From: Puccinellia tenuiflora
Lineage: Eukaryota > Streptophyta > Magnoliopsida > Poales > Poaceae
Length of the DNA stretch: 64,000 nucleotides
Assembly: GCA_012064385.1 (NCBI GenBank)
Contig: QRDG01000346.1
Span: 413,880 to 477,879 of the forward strand
Direction of reading: 5' to 3'
The translations under genes and the position numbers were made by a program. Numbering within the stretch: the stretch's first letter is position 1; each line of letters begins with the position of its first letter. Shown here piece after piece: positions 23,396-34,400 of this stretch. The notes beneath the pieces were generated by a model. The model saw only the letters and a list, made by a program, of their open reading frames with translations. It was not told the origin of the DNA and did no database searches.

Positions 23396-25843
23396 CCCAT
23401 TGTCATCGTGAAACTGCTTCGGGTTCTGCTGGAACCCGCCCTGCTGGTTACCTCCTCCTTGAGGTAGGTTGGGGTTATTGCCGGCTCCTCCACCATGGTT
23501 GCCGGGTCCTCCATCACCATTGTTTCCTCTATATCCATTGTTGTTGCTCCTATTTCCTGGTCCTGCGAACCTGCCATGCTACAGATCCACGCACTGTCCC
23601 AAGGTATGACCACACTTCCTGTTTCTGGCGTGTTTAGGGCATGGACTCGCCAAAACCTCCTCTGTGGTTGGCCTACATCCTTGATATCCTTGAGAATTGT
23701 TGTCCTTGCGTCTGACCCCAGTATTTGTATTAGCTACCAGGTCAGAGTTGTCTGCATATGGCCGTTTGTTACCTCCCTGGTTCTGATTTTGATTTTGGTT
23801 CTGGTTCTGACTATTGCCACCATGTCCTTTATTTCCCTCCTCCTGGTCCTTTGTTTTGTCTGTGGTAGCGTGCTTATTAGCACCCGCCATGATTTCGCCA
23901 AGCGTAAGGGGAACACCTTGATTCAGTCTCTCTTTCATGCGACCCAGCTTCCAACTCAAGGGATTGTAGATACAATTTCTCTCCATTGCCATTAGTACTG
24001 AAATTGGTGGGAGTCCTTGCGAGGAGTTGATGATCTCCGACACCCGCTTCATCCAATGCCTTGCGGACTCGCCCTTCCTCTGAACACACCGCTCCAAGTC
24101 CTCTATGGTACTAAGCTTTTTGCACGTTCCTTAGAAGTTCTGTATAAAAGCCGACTTCAACTGCTCCCAAGAATTGATCGATCTAGGAGGTAAATTATGC
24201 ATCCAGACTTTGGCTGCTCCCTCCATCATAAGGTACATGAATTTGGCACATAGATGACTTGTGGCATTGCGAATACTCATCGCCATCTCATACATGCTCA
24301 ACCAAGAAGTCGGGTCCATGTTGGGCTCGTAATTGGGAACTTTGCGCGGCTCCTTGAAGTCGCTGGGGAAGGACTCATACCTGATGGCATCTGACAGGCA
24401 CTCTGGTCCTGTTAGTGAAGGAGAAGCACCAGGAGAAGTCACCTCTGTGTGCACCCGGGTTGGCTGAGGCTGGTTAGCTGCACCAGCTAGGGCTCTGTCC
24501 CTCTCAGCCTCCCGAGCCCTGGCTGCCTCCCTTTCTCGTCTTTGTCTCGCTTCATCAACTACCAGCTGAGCTCGTGAGGCAGTTGTTATGTTTGCCCTGT
24601 TCCTCTCTTGTTCACGGCGCCTTACGCTTGTGGAGTTGGCCGGATGAGACTCGTCGTGCCGACTCCTTGTGCCAGAGTTGAACGGTGTCGAGTGTATCCA
24701 ACTTGCATCTGGAAACGCTGGATAAAGGGCTTGTTGGGTCATTGTTGTCTTCAGCATCTCTATAGCACCGCGGGTCTCCTGTCCCGCTGGTCCTTCTGGT
24801 ATCTCGATGTTCTCCAATCTCATAGTTGCTGCATGAACATTGTCCATTGGGTTAGAGTAATGTCCCTCTGGAGTATGAAACCTTCCAGGTGGAGGTCCCA
24901 TACCACCCGTTGCTCCTCCTCCGACTCCTCCCTCAGGTAGTGGTCCATTGGTACCGTTGCCCCCGGGTCCTTCTGGAGGTGGTGGTGGTGGTGGTGCTCC
25001 TCCTCCTGCGGCGCCTCCTGCAGCTGTTGAACTCCCTAGCCCGGCTCCTGTGCCTGGACCATTGGGTGTGCTGAACAAAGCGGTTGGATTTACAATGACT
25101 CCCTCGTGCAGGCGACTCCTGGCTCTGCGATGCTGAATTGAGGTGAGTTCCTCTCGGCAACTTCGCACTACCTGGGCCTCAACTTGGACCCGGGCCCGCT
25201 CTTCTGCCAATCTGCGATTTACCTCTGTGACTTCTGCTAACTGCCTTTCTAATGCAGCACGAGCACTGGCTAACTCAGCCGCCCATTCTGCTGCATTACT
25301 TGCGTTGATTTCCTTTGTCAGTAAAGTTGGGTCAAACTGATTTCCGCCGTTTCCAGACATATAGACTCCAACGAAGCGGGCACGTACTGGTGACTCCGCG
25401 TAATCTTCTTCCTCAATACCGTACCCAAGCCGATCTTCGAACAAGGGCAAGATGGATTCTGAATCGGCGTCATAATCTGGCTCCATACATGGCTCTGCCA
25501 GCGACTCCTCTTCATTGTTGACGACAAGTTGTCCCTCTGGTTCGGCGATGATGCCGACTTCTGATGTGCCGACCGACTCCTCGTCGTCGGACTCGACAAC
25601 GACTGTAGGTTGTGATACTGATTCCGCCGAGTTGGCTCGAACTCCTGACGCGCAAACCATTCCCACGAACACGTTGATTCCTCCAAAGACAAACTGATAA
25701 CCCTCGTCGACTTCCTGCATCTCTGGAGTCCACCCGGAGTCATCGATCTCGGTTTCTCCGTGCTCATCAATGTAGACTCGCCCGATGGCGAGTTTCTCCA
25801 TGGCCCGGCGAGCTGCTCCCACGATCTCTACTCCTTTCATCAT
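23396..25843 (-). pseudogene. Element B gag and nucleocapsid region
   Basis: The frame opens at the tandem ATGs at 25843/25840, just inside the PBS, and runs to a stop at 24131; NFQGT-type context suggests CAA changed to TAA. It continues in frame to another stop at 23579. The N-terminal part is acidic; the middle has Ala/Glu/Arg-rich coiled-coil-like sequence (RAALERQLAEVTEVNRRLAEERARVQ) and a Gly/Pro-rich hinge. Then comes a gag domain (SWLSMYEMAMSI, KVWMHNLPPRSINSWEQLKSAFIQNF, CVQRKGESARHWMKRVSEI) and an Asn/Gln-rich tail with a Cys/His cluster near 23590. Confidence 0.85.
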
Positions 25844-25845
25844 AT

Positions 25846-25863
25846 GCCCCACGGTGGGCGCCA
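25846..25863 (-). other. Primer binding site of element B
   Basis: The minus strand reads TGGCGCCCACCGTGGGGC, two bases from the LTR end. The same site at the same spacing is found in element C (40032-40049). I do not assign the primer tRNA. Confidence 0.75.
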
Positions 25864-25865
25864 AC

Positions 25866-26434
25866 TGTCGTGGGGTTGTCATGGCAAGTTCTTCCTCAGG
25901 GAAGATAAGTTGCGGGGCCATTGATGATCGAAGTATGTAGAAGATGTTAATCTCACCAAGGGACAAGGATTTACCCAGGTTCGGCCCCTCTTGATCGAGG
26001 TAAAGACCTACTTCCTGCTTCGGCTTTATTACTTGGACTAGCTCTTGATTACAAGGTTCCGACTCCTATCTGGGGAGTCGGCGACTATGGATCTCTCGAT
26101 TCTAGGGTTTCTCCAACCTGTGAATTATTCTCTCTCTCACTTCTTTATCTAAGGTCCAGGACCCTCCTTACAAAGGCGGTCGGGTCCCTGGGCTTACAGG
26201 TTTACACCGAGTCATACTTGGACCCGGAGTCCTACTCTACGTCTTGGGCTTCCAAGTTAGAGCTTCGGGTTGTACTAGAACTCCTCTCTGACGAGTCCCT
26301 TCTTCGTCATGGGCCTTAGCCGGCTTGCCTCCAGCCCAGCCCATGTGACTTGATGCGTGACTCGGCTTTGGCCTTCTTGGTCTTGGCGGGTCTACTTTCC
26401 GGGTCCATGGGCCTACCTATAAAGTATCCCCCCA
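25866..26434 (-). repeat. 5' LTR of element B (right boundary inferred)
   Basis: The left edge TGTCGTGGGG is fixed by the PBS. The right edge is taken at TATCCCCCCA (26434), giving TG...CA ends and 569 bp; the next five bases are TTAGG. The partner LTR is outside the window, so the boundary cannot be proven. On its right, a minus-strand purine tract (GAAGAAGAAACCGAAAGGGA) abuts it, which could alternatively be a PPT of a second element sharing this LTR. Confidence 0.55.
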
Positions 26435-26464
26435 TTAGGTCCCTTTCGGTTTCTTCTTCATTGA

Positions 26465-26722
26465 ATTGGTGCTCGCCAGGGGCCTTGGGAGGTCTTCGCT
26501 CGGGTCATCATCAGCCATGAAGGTGGAGAGGTCCGCAGGCGGGCGGAGTTCTACAGCAGCTGGAAGGCCTTCGCCAGATTTTATCGTCTGATGCCTCCCT
26601 TCATCATTCGCTTCCAGTTGAAGCGCCTGACTGGAGTCTTCTACATCAAGGTCTTCGACGGTTCTCTTTGTCTCAAGAAATGGGAGGAGAGTGATGACGA
26701 TATGACGCCTCCTCCGGCTTAG
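26465..26722 (+). pseudogene. C-terminal remnant of an antisense extra ORF of element C
   Basis: A plus-strand frame runs from 26465 to the TAG at 26720-26722 without an in-frame start: GPWEVFARVIISHEGGEV, then RRRAEFYSSWKAFARFYRLMPPFIIRFQLKRLTGVFYIKVFDGS and an acidic EESDDDMTPPPA end. The protein-like composition and position between integrase and the 3' LTR, antisense to gag-pol, fit the extra ORFs known from Tat-lineage elements. The N-terminal part would be removed by the element B insertion. Function is unknown. Confidence 0.5.
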
Positions 26723-27760
26723 GTTTAGGTTACCCAGTGTCCGGCTTCATCTGTATGCGAGAGTGTCCGCCTGTGGATCTCCTCTTTTTGATTCATGTAT
26801 TTTGCCTCGTTTCGCACTTGCTTGTAAGCTTTTGAATTACTGCTGTATTGCGGCTTGTTGTTTGAAGCCGGATGCCGTTATCCGTTCTGTTCTTGTACCT
26901 GTGTGCTGGAGGCCGGCTTTGGATTCTTGCTGTGCTTTGCGTCTAGTTTCCGGGTCTCCGTAGCCGGCAAGCGGCATTTTTGTACATAAAGCAGGTGATG
27001 GAGCAGTTAGCTTGTTCAACCGGCTGTAAAAGTTGCTTTTATTTTGTTCATCTTAATTATCCACTCGCCTGTAGCCATTCTTGCCGTAGTTCGCGTGCAC
27101 TTCACCGTCCAGCGGGATCATACACACTACTATAACATTAGGTTTTGGGTTATAAGGCCAGGGTTTTTTCAGCCGGCAACGAATTATATTCTTACGTCTT
27201 TCGCATACAGTCGGCCTCCAGCTTATTCTCTTGCCGGCCTTGCCGGATTCGAAGAGGTAGCCATTTAGCGTCGTGTAGTTAATCGTCCATAATAGGAGAA
27301 GAAGTTGCCGACTGCCGGCTTGGCCGAGTTTGCAGAAAGATGTTTTTATCAGCCGGCACTACTTTCCTTTAAGCGTTTTTTCACGTTTTTAGCATCCTCC
27401 AGCTTATTCTCTTGCCGGCTTTAACCGGATTCGAAGAGGTAGCCATTTAGAGCTTATTCACGCTACACGGCCGCGGTAGGGAAGTTTGCCGACTGCCGGA
27501 GCAGCCGGAAGATTAAAAAGGAAAAGCGAAAAACTGCGAAAAATTGATTCATGTGCTCATCATTTTCATTCCTTTATTGATAGCATAGGTGATACATACA
27601 TGGCACTTGCTCAAGTGTAGAACCGGCGTAAGAGTGAGGCATTCCATGGCCTTTCCGTTTCATCGCCTTCCTTGTCCATCTTGTCTTCCTTGTGCTCACG
27701 AGCGTCGATCAGGTAGTAGGCATCGTTGATGAGTGCTTTGCTCATGATGAAAGGTCCCTC
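26723..27760 (-). other. Non-coding 3' region of element C
   Basis: About 1 kb between the antisense ORF remnant and the integrase, rich in GCCGG and CCGGC words. Apart from the 54-bp direct repeat (27215-27450) I see no conserved coding sequence on either strand. Confidence 0.6.
27215..27450. repeat. 54-bp direct repeat in the 3' region of element C
   Basis: CCTCCAGCTTATTCTCTTGC...CCATTTAG occurs at 27215-27268 and 27396-27450, nearly identical and 181 bp apart. A weaker GCCGACTGCCGG match follows each copy. Confidence 0.75.
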
Positions 27761-29045
27761 CTAGGGTGATGACAGCTTGTGCAGGTTCTTGGTGTCTTGG
27801 ATTAGCCGGAGCACGAGATCTCCTTCACGGAAGCGTACATGCCTGGCTCTCCGGCTGTGGTAGTTGCGCAGCTGCTGTTGGTACATTGCCGATCTTGATT
27901 CGGCGAGTTGGCATGCTTCCTCGAGCAGGTCCATTTCGTCTTCGTAAGATTGCTTGGCTTCCACCTCCGTAAACAAGATGATACGGGGTGCGTCATGCTC
28001 GATGTCGGTCGGCATGACGGCTTCGGCTCCGTGGACGAGGAAGAATGGTGTGAAGCCGGTTGAGCGATTAGGGGTTGTCCTTAGGCTCCAGAGGACGGAT
28101 GACAGCTCTTCCAGCCATGCGTCGGCTGCTCGCTCAAGCGGCTCGAGCAACCGGGGTTTGATGCCGGCCAAGATGAGTCCGTTGGCCCGCTCGACTTGCC
28201 CATTCGACTGCGGATGTGCGACGGAAGCGACGTCAAGCCGGATGCCGGTTCTACCGCAGAACCTGGCGAATTCACCCTTGACGAAGTTGGAGCCATTGTC
28301 CGTGATGATGCTGTTGGGGTAGCGGGTAGCCGAAGCGATGGATGATGCTCTTGAAGAACTTGACAGCGGTTGGACCATCTAGCTTCTTGATCGGCTTGGC
28401 TTCGATCCACTTCGTGAACTTGTCAACGGCTACCAGCAGGTGTGTCATGCCGCCGCTGGTCCTCTTCAACGGGCCAACCATGTCCATCCCCCAGACGGCG
28501 AATGGCCAGGTGATGGGGATTGTCTTCAGTGCCGCAGCCGGCGTATGCTTCTGCGTTGCGAATCGTTGACAGCCGCTGCAGAGTCGGACCAGCTGGTTTG
28601 CGTCCGCCAGTGCAGTCGGCCAGTAGAAACCATGACGGAATGCTTTGGCCACGATTGCCCTTGATGACGCATGATGGCCGCATTCGCCTTGGTGAATCTC
28701 TTTGAGAATTTTGATTCCTTCTTCTTGGCTTACACAACGCTGGAAGATGTCTGAGACGCTGCGCTTGTACAATTCGTTGTTGATGATGGTGTAGGCGCTT
28801 GCCCGTCGTTTGATTTGCCTGGCAGTGAGCTCGTCCGTCGGGAGTTCGTCGTTGGCGAGGTAGGCGAGGAAGGGTCGCGTCAATGGCGGAGCTTCTTCGA
28901 TGACAAGGACCTCAATGGCTTCTGGCTTGAGAGCAGTCGGCCCTTCCGGCTCTGTGCCCTGGGGCATCCGGATGGAGTCGGAGCCTGGACATGGTGTGAT
29001 TGATGGCTTGTATAGCTTTTCGAGGGCGACACCGGGTGGAATCTC
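27761..29045 (-). pseudogene. Element C integrase with frameshift and stops
   Basis: The frame 28272-28967 carries the zinc-binding domain (HQGECGHHASSRAIVAKAFRHGFYWP, LVRLCSGCQRF: His-His-Cys-Cys) and the start of the core (WGMDMVGPL). A frameshift near 28315 moves the rest to 27761-28378, with IITDNGSNFVKG and HPQSNGQVERAN completing the DDE triad, then GDLVLRLIQ. A stop interrupts the WEGPF block at 27761. A stop at 29046 separates integrase from RNase H. Confidence 0.88.
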
Positions 29046-31082
29046 TTACCGGAGGGAGCCGATGTTCGCCAATGTGTCGGCCGCCTCGTTGTTGGAGCGA
29101 TGGATGTGGTGGAATTGGCATCCGTCGAAGCATCCCACGAGTTGCTGGACGTAGAAACGGTAGGCGGCCATGTTGGGATCCATCTTGGAGAATATGGTTG
29201 CACCAGCGAGTTGATCGAACATGTCAATCATTCGGGGAATAGGGTACTTGTTCTTGATGGTCACCGCATTCAGAGGGCGGTAATCAACAACCAGACGAGG
29301 AACATTTGTATCCCTTTTCTTGACAAAGATGACCGGGCAGCCCCAAGGTGAGCTACTCGGTTGGATGAATTCCTTTTCTATCATCTCATCAAGTTGCTTC
29401 TTTAATTCAGTTAGCTCTTCCGTTTGCATACGGTAGGGCCTTTTGAAAATTGGGGCGGTTCCCGGAACAAACTCAATCACAAACTCCACGCTGCGATCAG
29501 GTGGCATGCCGGGCAATTCCTCCGGGAAAACATCGAGGAAATCACACACCACAGCAACTTCATGCATTTCAGGCGGTGTGGTTCCTTCCAGGAAACACAA
29601 GCCGATCTCCGGTGAGAGTGGAGTGGCAGCGAAGGGAATTGCGAACGAGGGTGACCAATAACTCACCAGCCCGACGGTTGGGTGGATCACGGTGATAGAC
29701 TTGGAAGCACAGTCCAGGTTGGCCTGGTATTTGACTAACCAATCCATTCCCAGAATTACATCTAGCCCATCTGACTTCAGTGCTATCAGCTGGAACGGGA
29801 AAGACCAATAGCCTATGGTGATCTGGATTCCCGGGGCGACCCATTTTGTGTGCCAACTAGAGCCCGGTGTCTTGACCACTAACGGGGAGTCCATATTCTC
29901 AAACAGTATTTGATGGTTGTGTGCAAAAGCTATTGATATGAATGAATGCGATGCTCCAGAATCAAATAAGACGGAAGCTGGGTAATCATTGATTCGAAGC
30001 ATACCCATAAGAACTCCGGGGTCCTCCTCAACGCCTTCAGCCGAGACGTGGTTCAGGCGGCCACGGCTGATGGTGGTAGCCTTGGCGGCTGGGGTAGAGG
30101 GTGCTGGTGAAGGTGCTGCGGGAGTCGGTGCCTTCTGGGGACACTCCCTGGAGTAGTGCCCAGGCTGGCCACAAGAGAAGCAAGTGAGCCTCGGCGGTGG
30201 TGGAGGCAGCTGAGGGCGGAAGCCACTTCCAGCCGCACCCAAAGTCGAGGTAGCTGGGCGAGGCGGAGGCGGCTTGAACCCTGAAGGCTTTGGCGCGAAG
30301 GGTGCCTTAGGCACCGCGCTGAAGGGCACAAATACCCGGTGCTTCTTCTCCTCCGAAGAAGAGGAACTCTGGTTGTCGGTGGAAGCTGGCCTCTTGGAAG
30401 CCTCCAGCTCCTTCCTACCTTGCTCCATGGTGAGAGCCTGGTTGTAGAGCTCCTGGTAAGAGGTGAACTTGAAGGATAGGAGCTCGTAGCGGAGACGAGG
30501 CGCGAGCCCCTTGCGGAAGAGGTATTGCTTGTCTTCGTCATTCGTCACGTCCCGAGGGGCGTAACGGGAGAGGTGGTTGAACTCCCGTCCGTAGGACTGG
30601 ACGTCCATGCGTCCCTGGGTCAAGTCCAGGAACTCCCTCCTCTTGAGCTCCAGGATGGGCTTGGGGATGTACGCCGCACGAAAAGCGGCACGGAACTCCT
30701 CCCAGGTGACGACATGGCCCGCGGCAACCATTGCCACGTGGCTCTCCCACCAGGAGCCGGCGGCTCCATCCAGCAGGTAGGTGGCGAAGTTGACATGATC
30801 CGCCGCCGGAACGTGAAGAGCGGCAAACTTGCGCTCTAAAGCCCGAAGCCAATCATCCGCATCAAGCGGCTCCTTAGCTTCAGAGTAGGTGGGAGGTTGG
30901 GACCGCAAGAACTGGTTGAGAGTGGTGCAATCCGTGTTCCTCTGTGCACCCTGCTGCACCAATTGCGCGAGCAGATTCTCGTTGCGTACTCGGCCCTCTT
31001 CAATGATCATTAGCACCTCCGCCATAGTGGGTGGCGGCGGTGGATCAGGATTGCTCTGTTCACCACGATGGGTCGGAGCCAT
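29046..31082 (-). CDS. Chimeric ORF: element D gag-protease-partial RT fused in frame to element C RNase H tail
   Basis: 678 codons from ATG at 31082 (MAPTHRGEQSNPDPPPPP) to TAA at 29046. Domains in order: gag (about residues 90-240; DADDWLRALERKF, WWESHVAM, FLDLTQGRMDVQSYGREFNHL), Ser/Pro-rich linker, zinc knuckle CFSCGQPGHYSREC (CX2CX4HX4C), retropepsin VLFDSGASHSFIS, LGMDWL, and the RT finger region to ATIFSKMD. RT stops there, before its YxDD motif. About 43 residues of element C RNase H end follow (NMAAYRFYVQQL..., RSNNEAADTLANIGS). The join at 29177-29181 is GATCC, shared by both parents. No polymerase activity is possible, but gag and protease look intact. Confidence 0.85.
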   Translation of the reverse strand: MAPTHRGEQSNPDPPPPPTMAEVLMIIEEGRVRNENLLAQLVQQGAQRNTDCTTLNQFLRSQPPTYSEAKEPLDADDWLRALERKFAALHVPAADHVNFATYLLDGAAGSWWESHVAMVAAGHVVTWEEFRAAFRAAYIPKPILELKRREFLDLTQGRMDVQSYGREFNHLSRYAPRDVTNDEDKQYLFRKGLAPRLRYELLSFKFTSYQELYNQALTMEQGRKELEASKRPASTDNQSSSSSEEKKHRVFVPFSAVPKAPFAPKPSGFKPPPPRPATSTLGAAGSGFRPQLPPPPPRLTCFSCGQPGHYSRECPQKAPTPAAPSPAPSTPAAKATTISRGRLNHVSAEGVEEDPGVLMGMLRINDYPASVLFDSGASHSFISIAFAHNHQILFENMDSPLVVKTPGSSWHTKWVAPGIQITIGYWSFPFQLIALKSDGLDVILGMDWLVKYQANLDCASKSITVIHPTVGLVSYWSPSFAIPFAATPLSPEIGLCFLEGTTPPEMHEVAVVCDFLDVFPEELPGMPPDRSVEFVIEFVPGTAPIFKRPYRMQTEELTELKKQLDEMIEKEFIQPSSSPWGCPVIFVKKRDTNVPRLVVDYRPLNAVTIKNKYPIPRMIDMFDQLAGATIFSKMDPNMAAYRFYVQQLVGCFDGCQFHHIHRSNNEAADTLANIGSLR

Positions 31083-31462
31083 TCTGAAGAATCGAGACAA
31101 TGACATAGTTAGTAAACATCTTCGACAGATAGGATAGATCATTAAGGTGCTTCCAGATATAGATATTGAAGATGGCAAACACTAAGACCGATGTAGACAA
31201 CCACGGTGACATAACGTCCTCGCAGCGATATCAAACAGATATAACGGACTCGAGGCATAACTGGACAGTAGAAACCCAACCCCGAGAACCTAAACATCGA
31301 CACCAAGCATAAAACAAATAGAGGTAAGAATCAGAGTAGAGCGAGTTGGACGAGGAGTAAAAAGAATCCTAAGAAGGTTTTCACAACTCATTTTTAGGGT
31401 AAAAATAATTCTCAACTAGACTCGACATCGACCATTAGAAAGGGTTTCCTACAGGCAGTCCT

Positions 31463-31474
31463 GCTCTGATACCA
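31463..31474 (-). other. Primer binding site (initiator tRNA-Met) of element D
   Basis: The minus strand reads TGGTATCAGAGC three bases from the LTR end, in the same spacing as element A. Confidence 0.88.
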
Positions 31475-31477
31475 ACT

Positions 31478-34400
31478 TGTAACGCCCCGACCCCAGAACT
31501 ATACAGTGGAACGTTGTGTAACCGGTCATGCTACACAACCGAGGGTTACTGGGTTTTACCAATCCCAGGCCAAAACTCATTGGCAGGCGTGCTCGGAATA
31601 CATCATCGGCACACAACACCTCGATCATGCCATAAGCTCAGACATCGCTTCCATGTATAGTAAAGAGACCGAGACTTGTGGAACAAACTGGCACATCACA
31701 GACTCTACGACACAAAACTCATATAGCAACTCATATATGAGAAAGATACAAAACAATTACACATCAAAAGGTCACAGACCATCAATTTATCAAGCGGAAG
31801 CGAAGTAGCATTGTCTAATACAACAAGATCCAAATATAGGGCCTAAGAGGCCTACACCTAAATAAAACCCAGCCAGCTTGCTCCACGGTCCCAAGCTGCC
31901 ACCTGGGAACCCCAGACCACTAGTCGATGTCCACGTAGAACCCACCTAGCTGCTCGGTGTCGTCCTTCTCTGAAATACAAAATCATAGAGGCAGCAAACA
32001 GAGACTGAGTACAATGTACTCGCAAGTTTAGTAGGGCGATATAGGCCCAATGACTGACGGAGGCTCTAAAGCTTTATATGTATTTCTTTTGCACAAAGCG
32101 AATTTTCATAAACCGGAACACATATGACACATGGAATTCGTCTACTCAGAATAGTTTTATAAAGGGGATAAGAGGGTAACATTTCATCTTCGGTTCTCGG
32201 CGAACCTACTTGTAGCCAAGACCCACTCATCTCCATCAAGGCACCCCCTCGAATCACCCTCGAGGAAATGAACCTTTATCACACATTGATTAATGCAACC
32301 TTTAGCTGCCATATCAATTAGGTTAAGGTTCTCTATGATCTTATCGTCTACTCCCAAGTTGTCCATAACCGCGGACACGGCTTTTCGAAAAGATTTACCC
32401 TGCAGGGGTGTACTAAATTTACCCATTGGTACCGTCCGGCTCACCTGAGTGGCCCTCTTCCGGGGAAGGCCGGCAAGCGGGCGCGGTTAAACCTTTACCT
32501 CGCGTGAGACTATCCAAGAGTCATCTGTGGCCATAGGGCAAGTTTACCCAGCCTATTTCAGCCCCTGCCCCATCGCCACGTCCTAAACACAAATCCTCAT
32601 CAACATCATCTTTTCCACTCACACGCCAAATGGAAAACCGAACTAGAGGACCGTTGGATACGCCCGCACAAGTTATTCGGTTAGTAAGGCGCCCATACAC
32701 CCACCAATGGCAGCACGCTCGTCTTGGTTCAAAAGGTAAAGAACTCGCACCTAGGGGCAAGAGTGAGGCAAAACACCATCCCCGATGGCAACTCAGCCAA
32801 GCCGTCTTAGCATTTTAATTAAGCACCCACATATCCACCATGTCCGAACCATTCCATCAACATCCACAATTATGGAATTAAACAACGGACATTGCTAGCA
32901 TTTGACTAAGCATGGCTAAGCATAGCTAAACATATAAAAACAACAATTATATTCTTGTCTCAGGCCAACACATCAACACTAAGGTTCATAGGTAGGGATA
33001 CATGTGATTGGCTCGGGGAAAAACATGCATTTATAGGATACTCTATGTCTTGATCAAAAATGACATTTGAATCGCATGCAATATTATGGTGGATAAAATA
33101 ATTTGGTAAAATCATAGGATGCTAGATGCCAAGAAGGTTAGGTTATCTCTTGCCTTGCTGCCCGGGCGTGTAGTACTGCTCATCGGGGTAGGAGAGGGAA
33201 CCCTCGACTCCGGAATCTATCGATACCCAAAGATAATACAAAAGCACAAATAAATCACACGAACACGAGATGCAATGCTCAATCACATGATGACATGTCC
33301 AATTGATGCAAAGATACCATCATATAAATCAAAAGCAAAATTAAATGGGGAGCCAAATAATTAGTGCAATTATTTGGGAACAACCCCATATTTATCTTAG
33401 TGACCACAATTCTTTATAAATTATTAAGTTCTTAGAGAAGTGGCTAAAAATGCATGAACATGACATGATTGGATAGGGTTTGTCATTGCGATCAATTTGG
33501 TACTTTATTTGTAATTTTCGGAGTACGGATGAATAAATAGCAAATTAATTAAATAATTGAATTTAATTAATTTAAACAAATTATGAATAACATCAAATAA
33601 GAATTTGTGATCATGATGTAATATTAGCATGGTTTGATTGCATTTGAAGTATGGATCACATTGATACTTGATTTGTCAGATTTGGATCATTATTTAAAAA
33701 GATATCAATTATTTAAATTTAAACCTTTAAAAACTTAGTAAAACGGATATTCCGGTGCCCTGTTGAAATACCCGGTACCAAATATCCGGTGACCTCCAGT
33801 ACCTCTAATTTCTAGTCCTTAGCCGAAATTCATCTCCAACCGGATATTCCGGTGTTTAGACAATATCCGGTGGAAATATCCGGGGATTGCCAGTACCTCT
33901 AATTTCTAGTCCTTAGCCGAAATTTGTCTTCGATCGGAAATTCCGGTTCCTGGAAAATATCCGGTATAGAATATCCGGGGATGTCCAGTACCGTTTTTGA
34001 CATGGACCGGATATTCCGGTGGCTGGAAATATCCGGTCCGGTGCTAGGCCGGCACGCGGAGACGGCGACGGCGAGCACGCGGGAGAGAGGGAGGGGGAGC
34101 GGGAAGGTGTCCAAACGGGTGAGGAACTCACCCCAGTGACGTGTGTGTGCTCGGAGCGGATGGGGATGGCCGGCGGCGATGAAATCGAGCCGGCGGAGCT
34201 CGGCCGGGTGCGGACGGTGTCGAGGACGATTCCGTCGATTAGTGCGTCCCCGGCTCGATTCCGGGCACCAGGAGGGAGAGGAGGAAATGGTGAAGCTGAA
34301 GGCGTCGACGGCTTGATTTGGGGCGGCTCCAAAGGGCGGCAACTCGACGGCGATGGCGGCGTCTCCGCGGTGGCAGCACGGGGATGCTAGGGCTGCTCTC

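Larger units (their letters stand above)
7496..26434 (-). mobile_element. Element B: decayed Tat-type Ty3/gypsy retrotransposon, interrupted twice, 3' end outside window
   Basis: Read on the minus strand from right: 5' LTR (25866-26434), PBS, gag, protease, reverse transcriptase, RNase H, integrase. Element A splits the RNase H at 8922-20844; with A and one AACCC copy removed, the reading frame continues exactly. The Sabrina-like element truncates the integrase C-terminus at 7496, so B's 3' end and 3' LTR lie left of the window. The polyprotein frame carries at least five stops (24131, 23579, 23393, 22577, 22505) and a frameshift near 21538, so B is dead. The protease DGGSS motif and the RH-then-INT order fit grass Tat-lineage elements. 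Confidence 0.85.
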
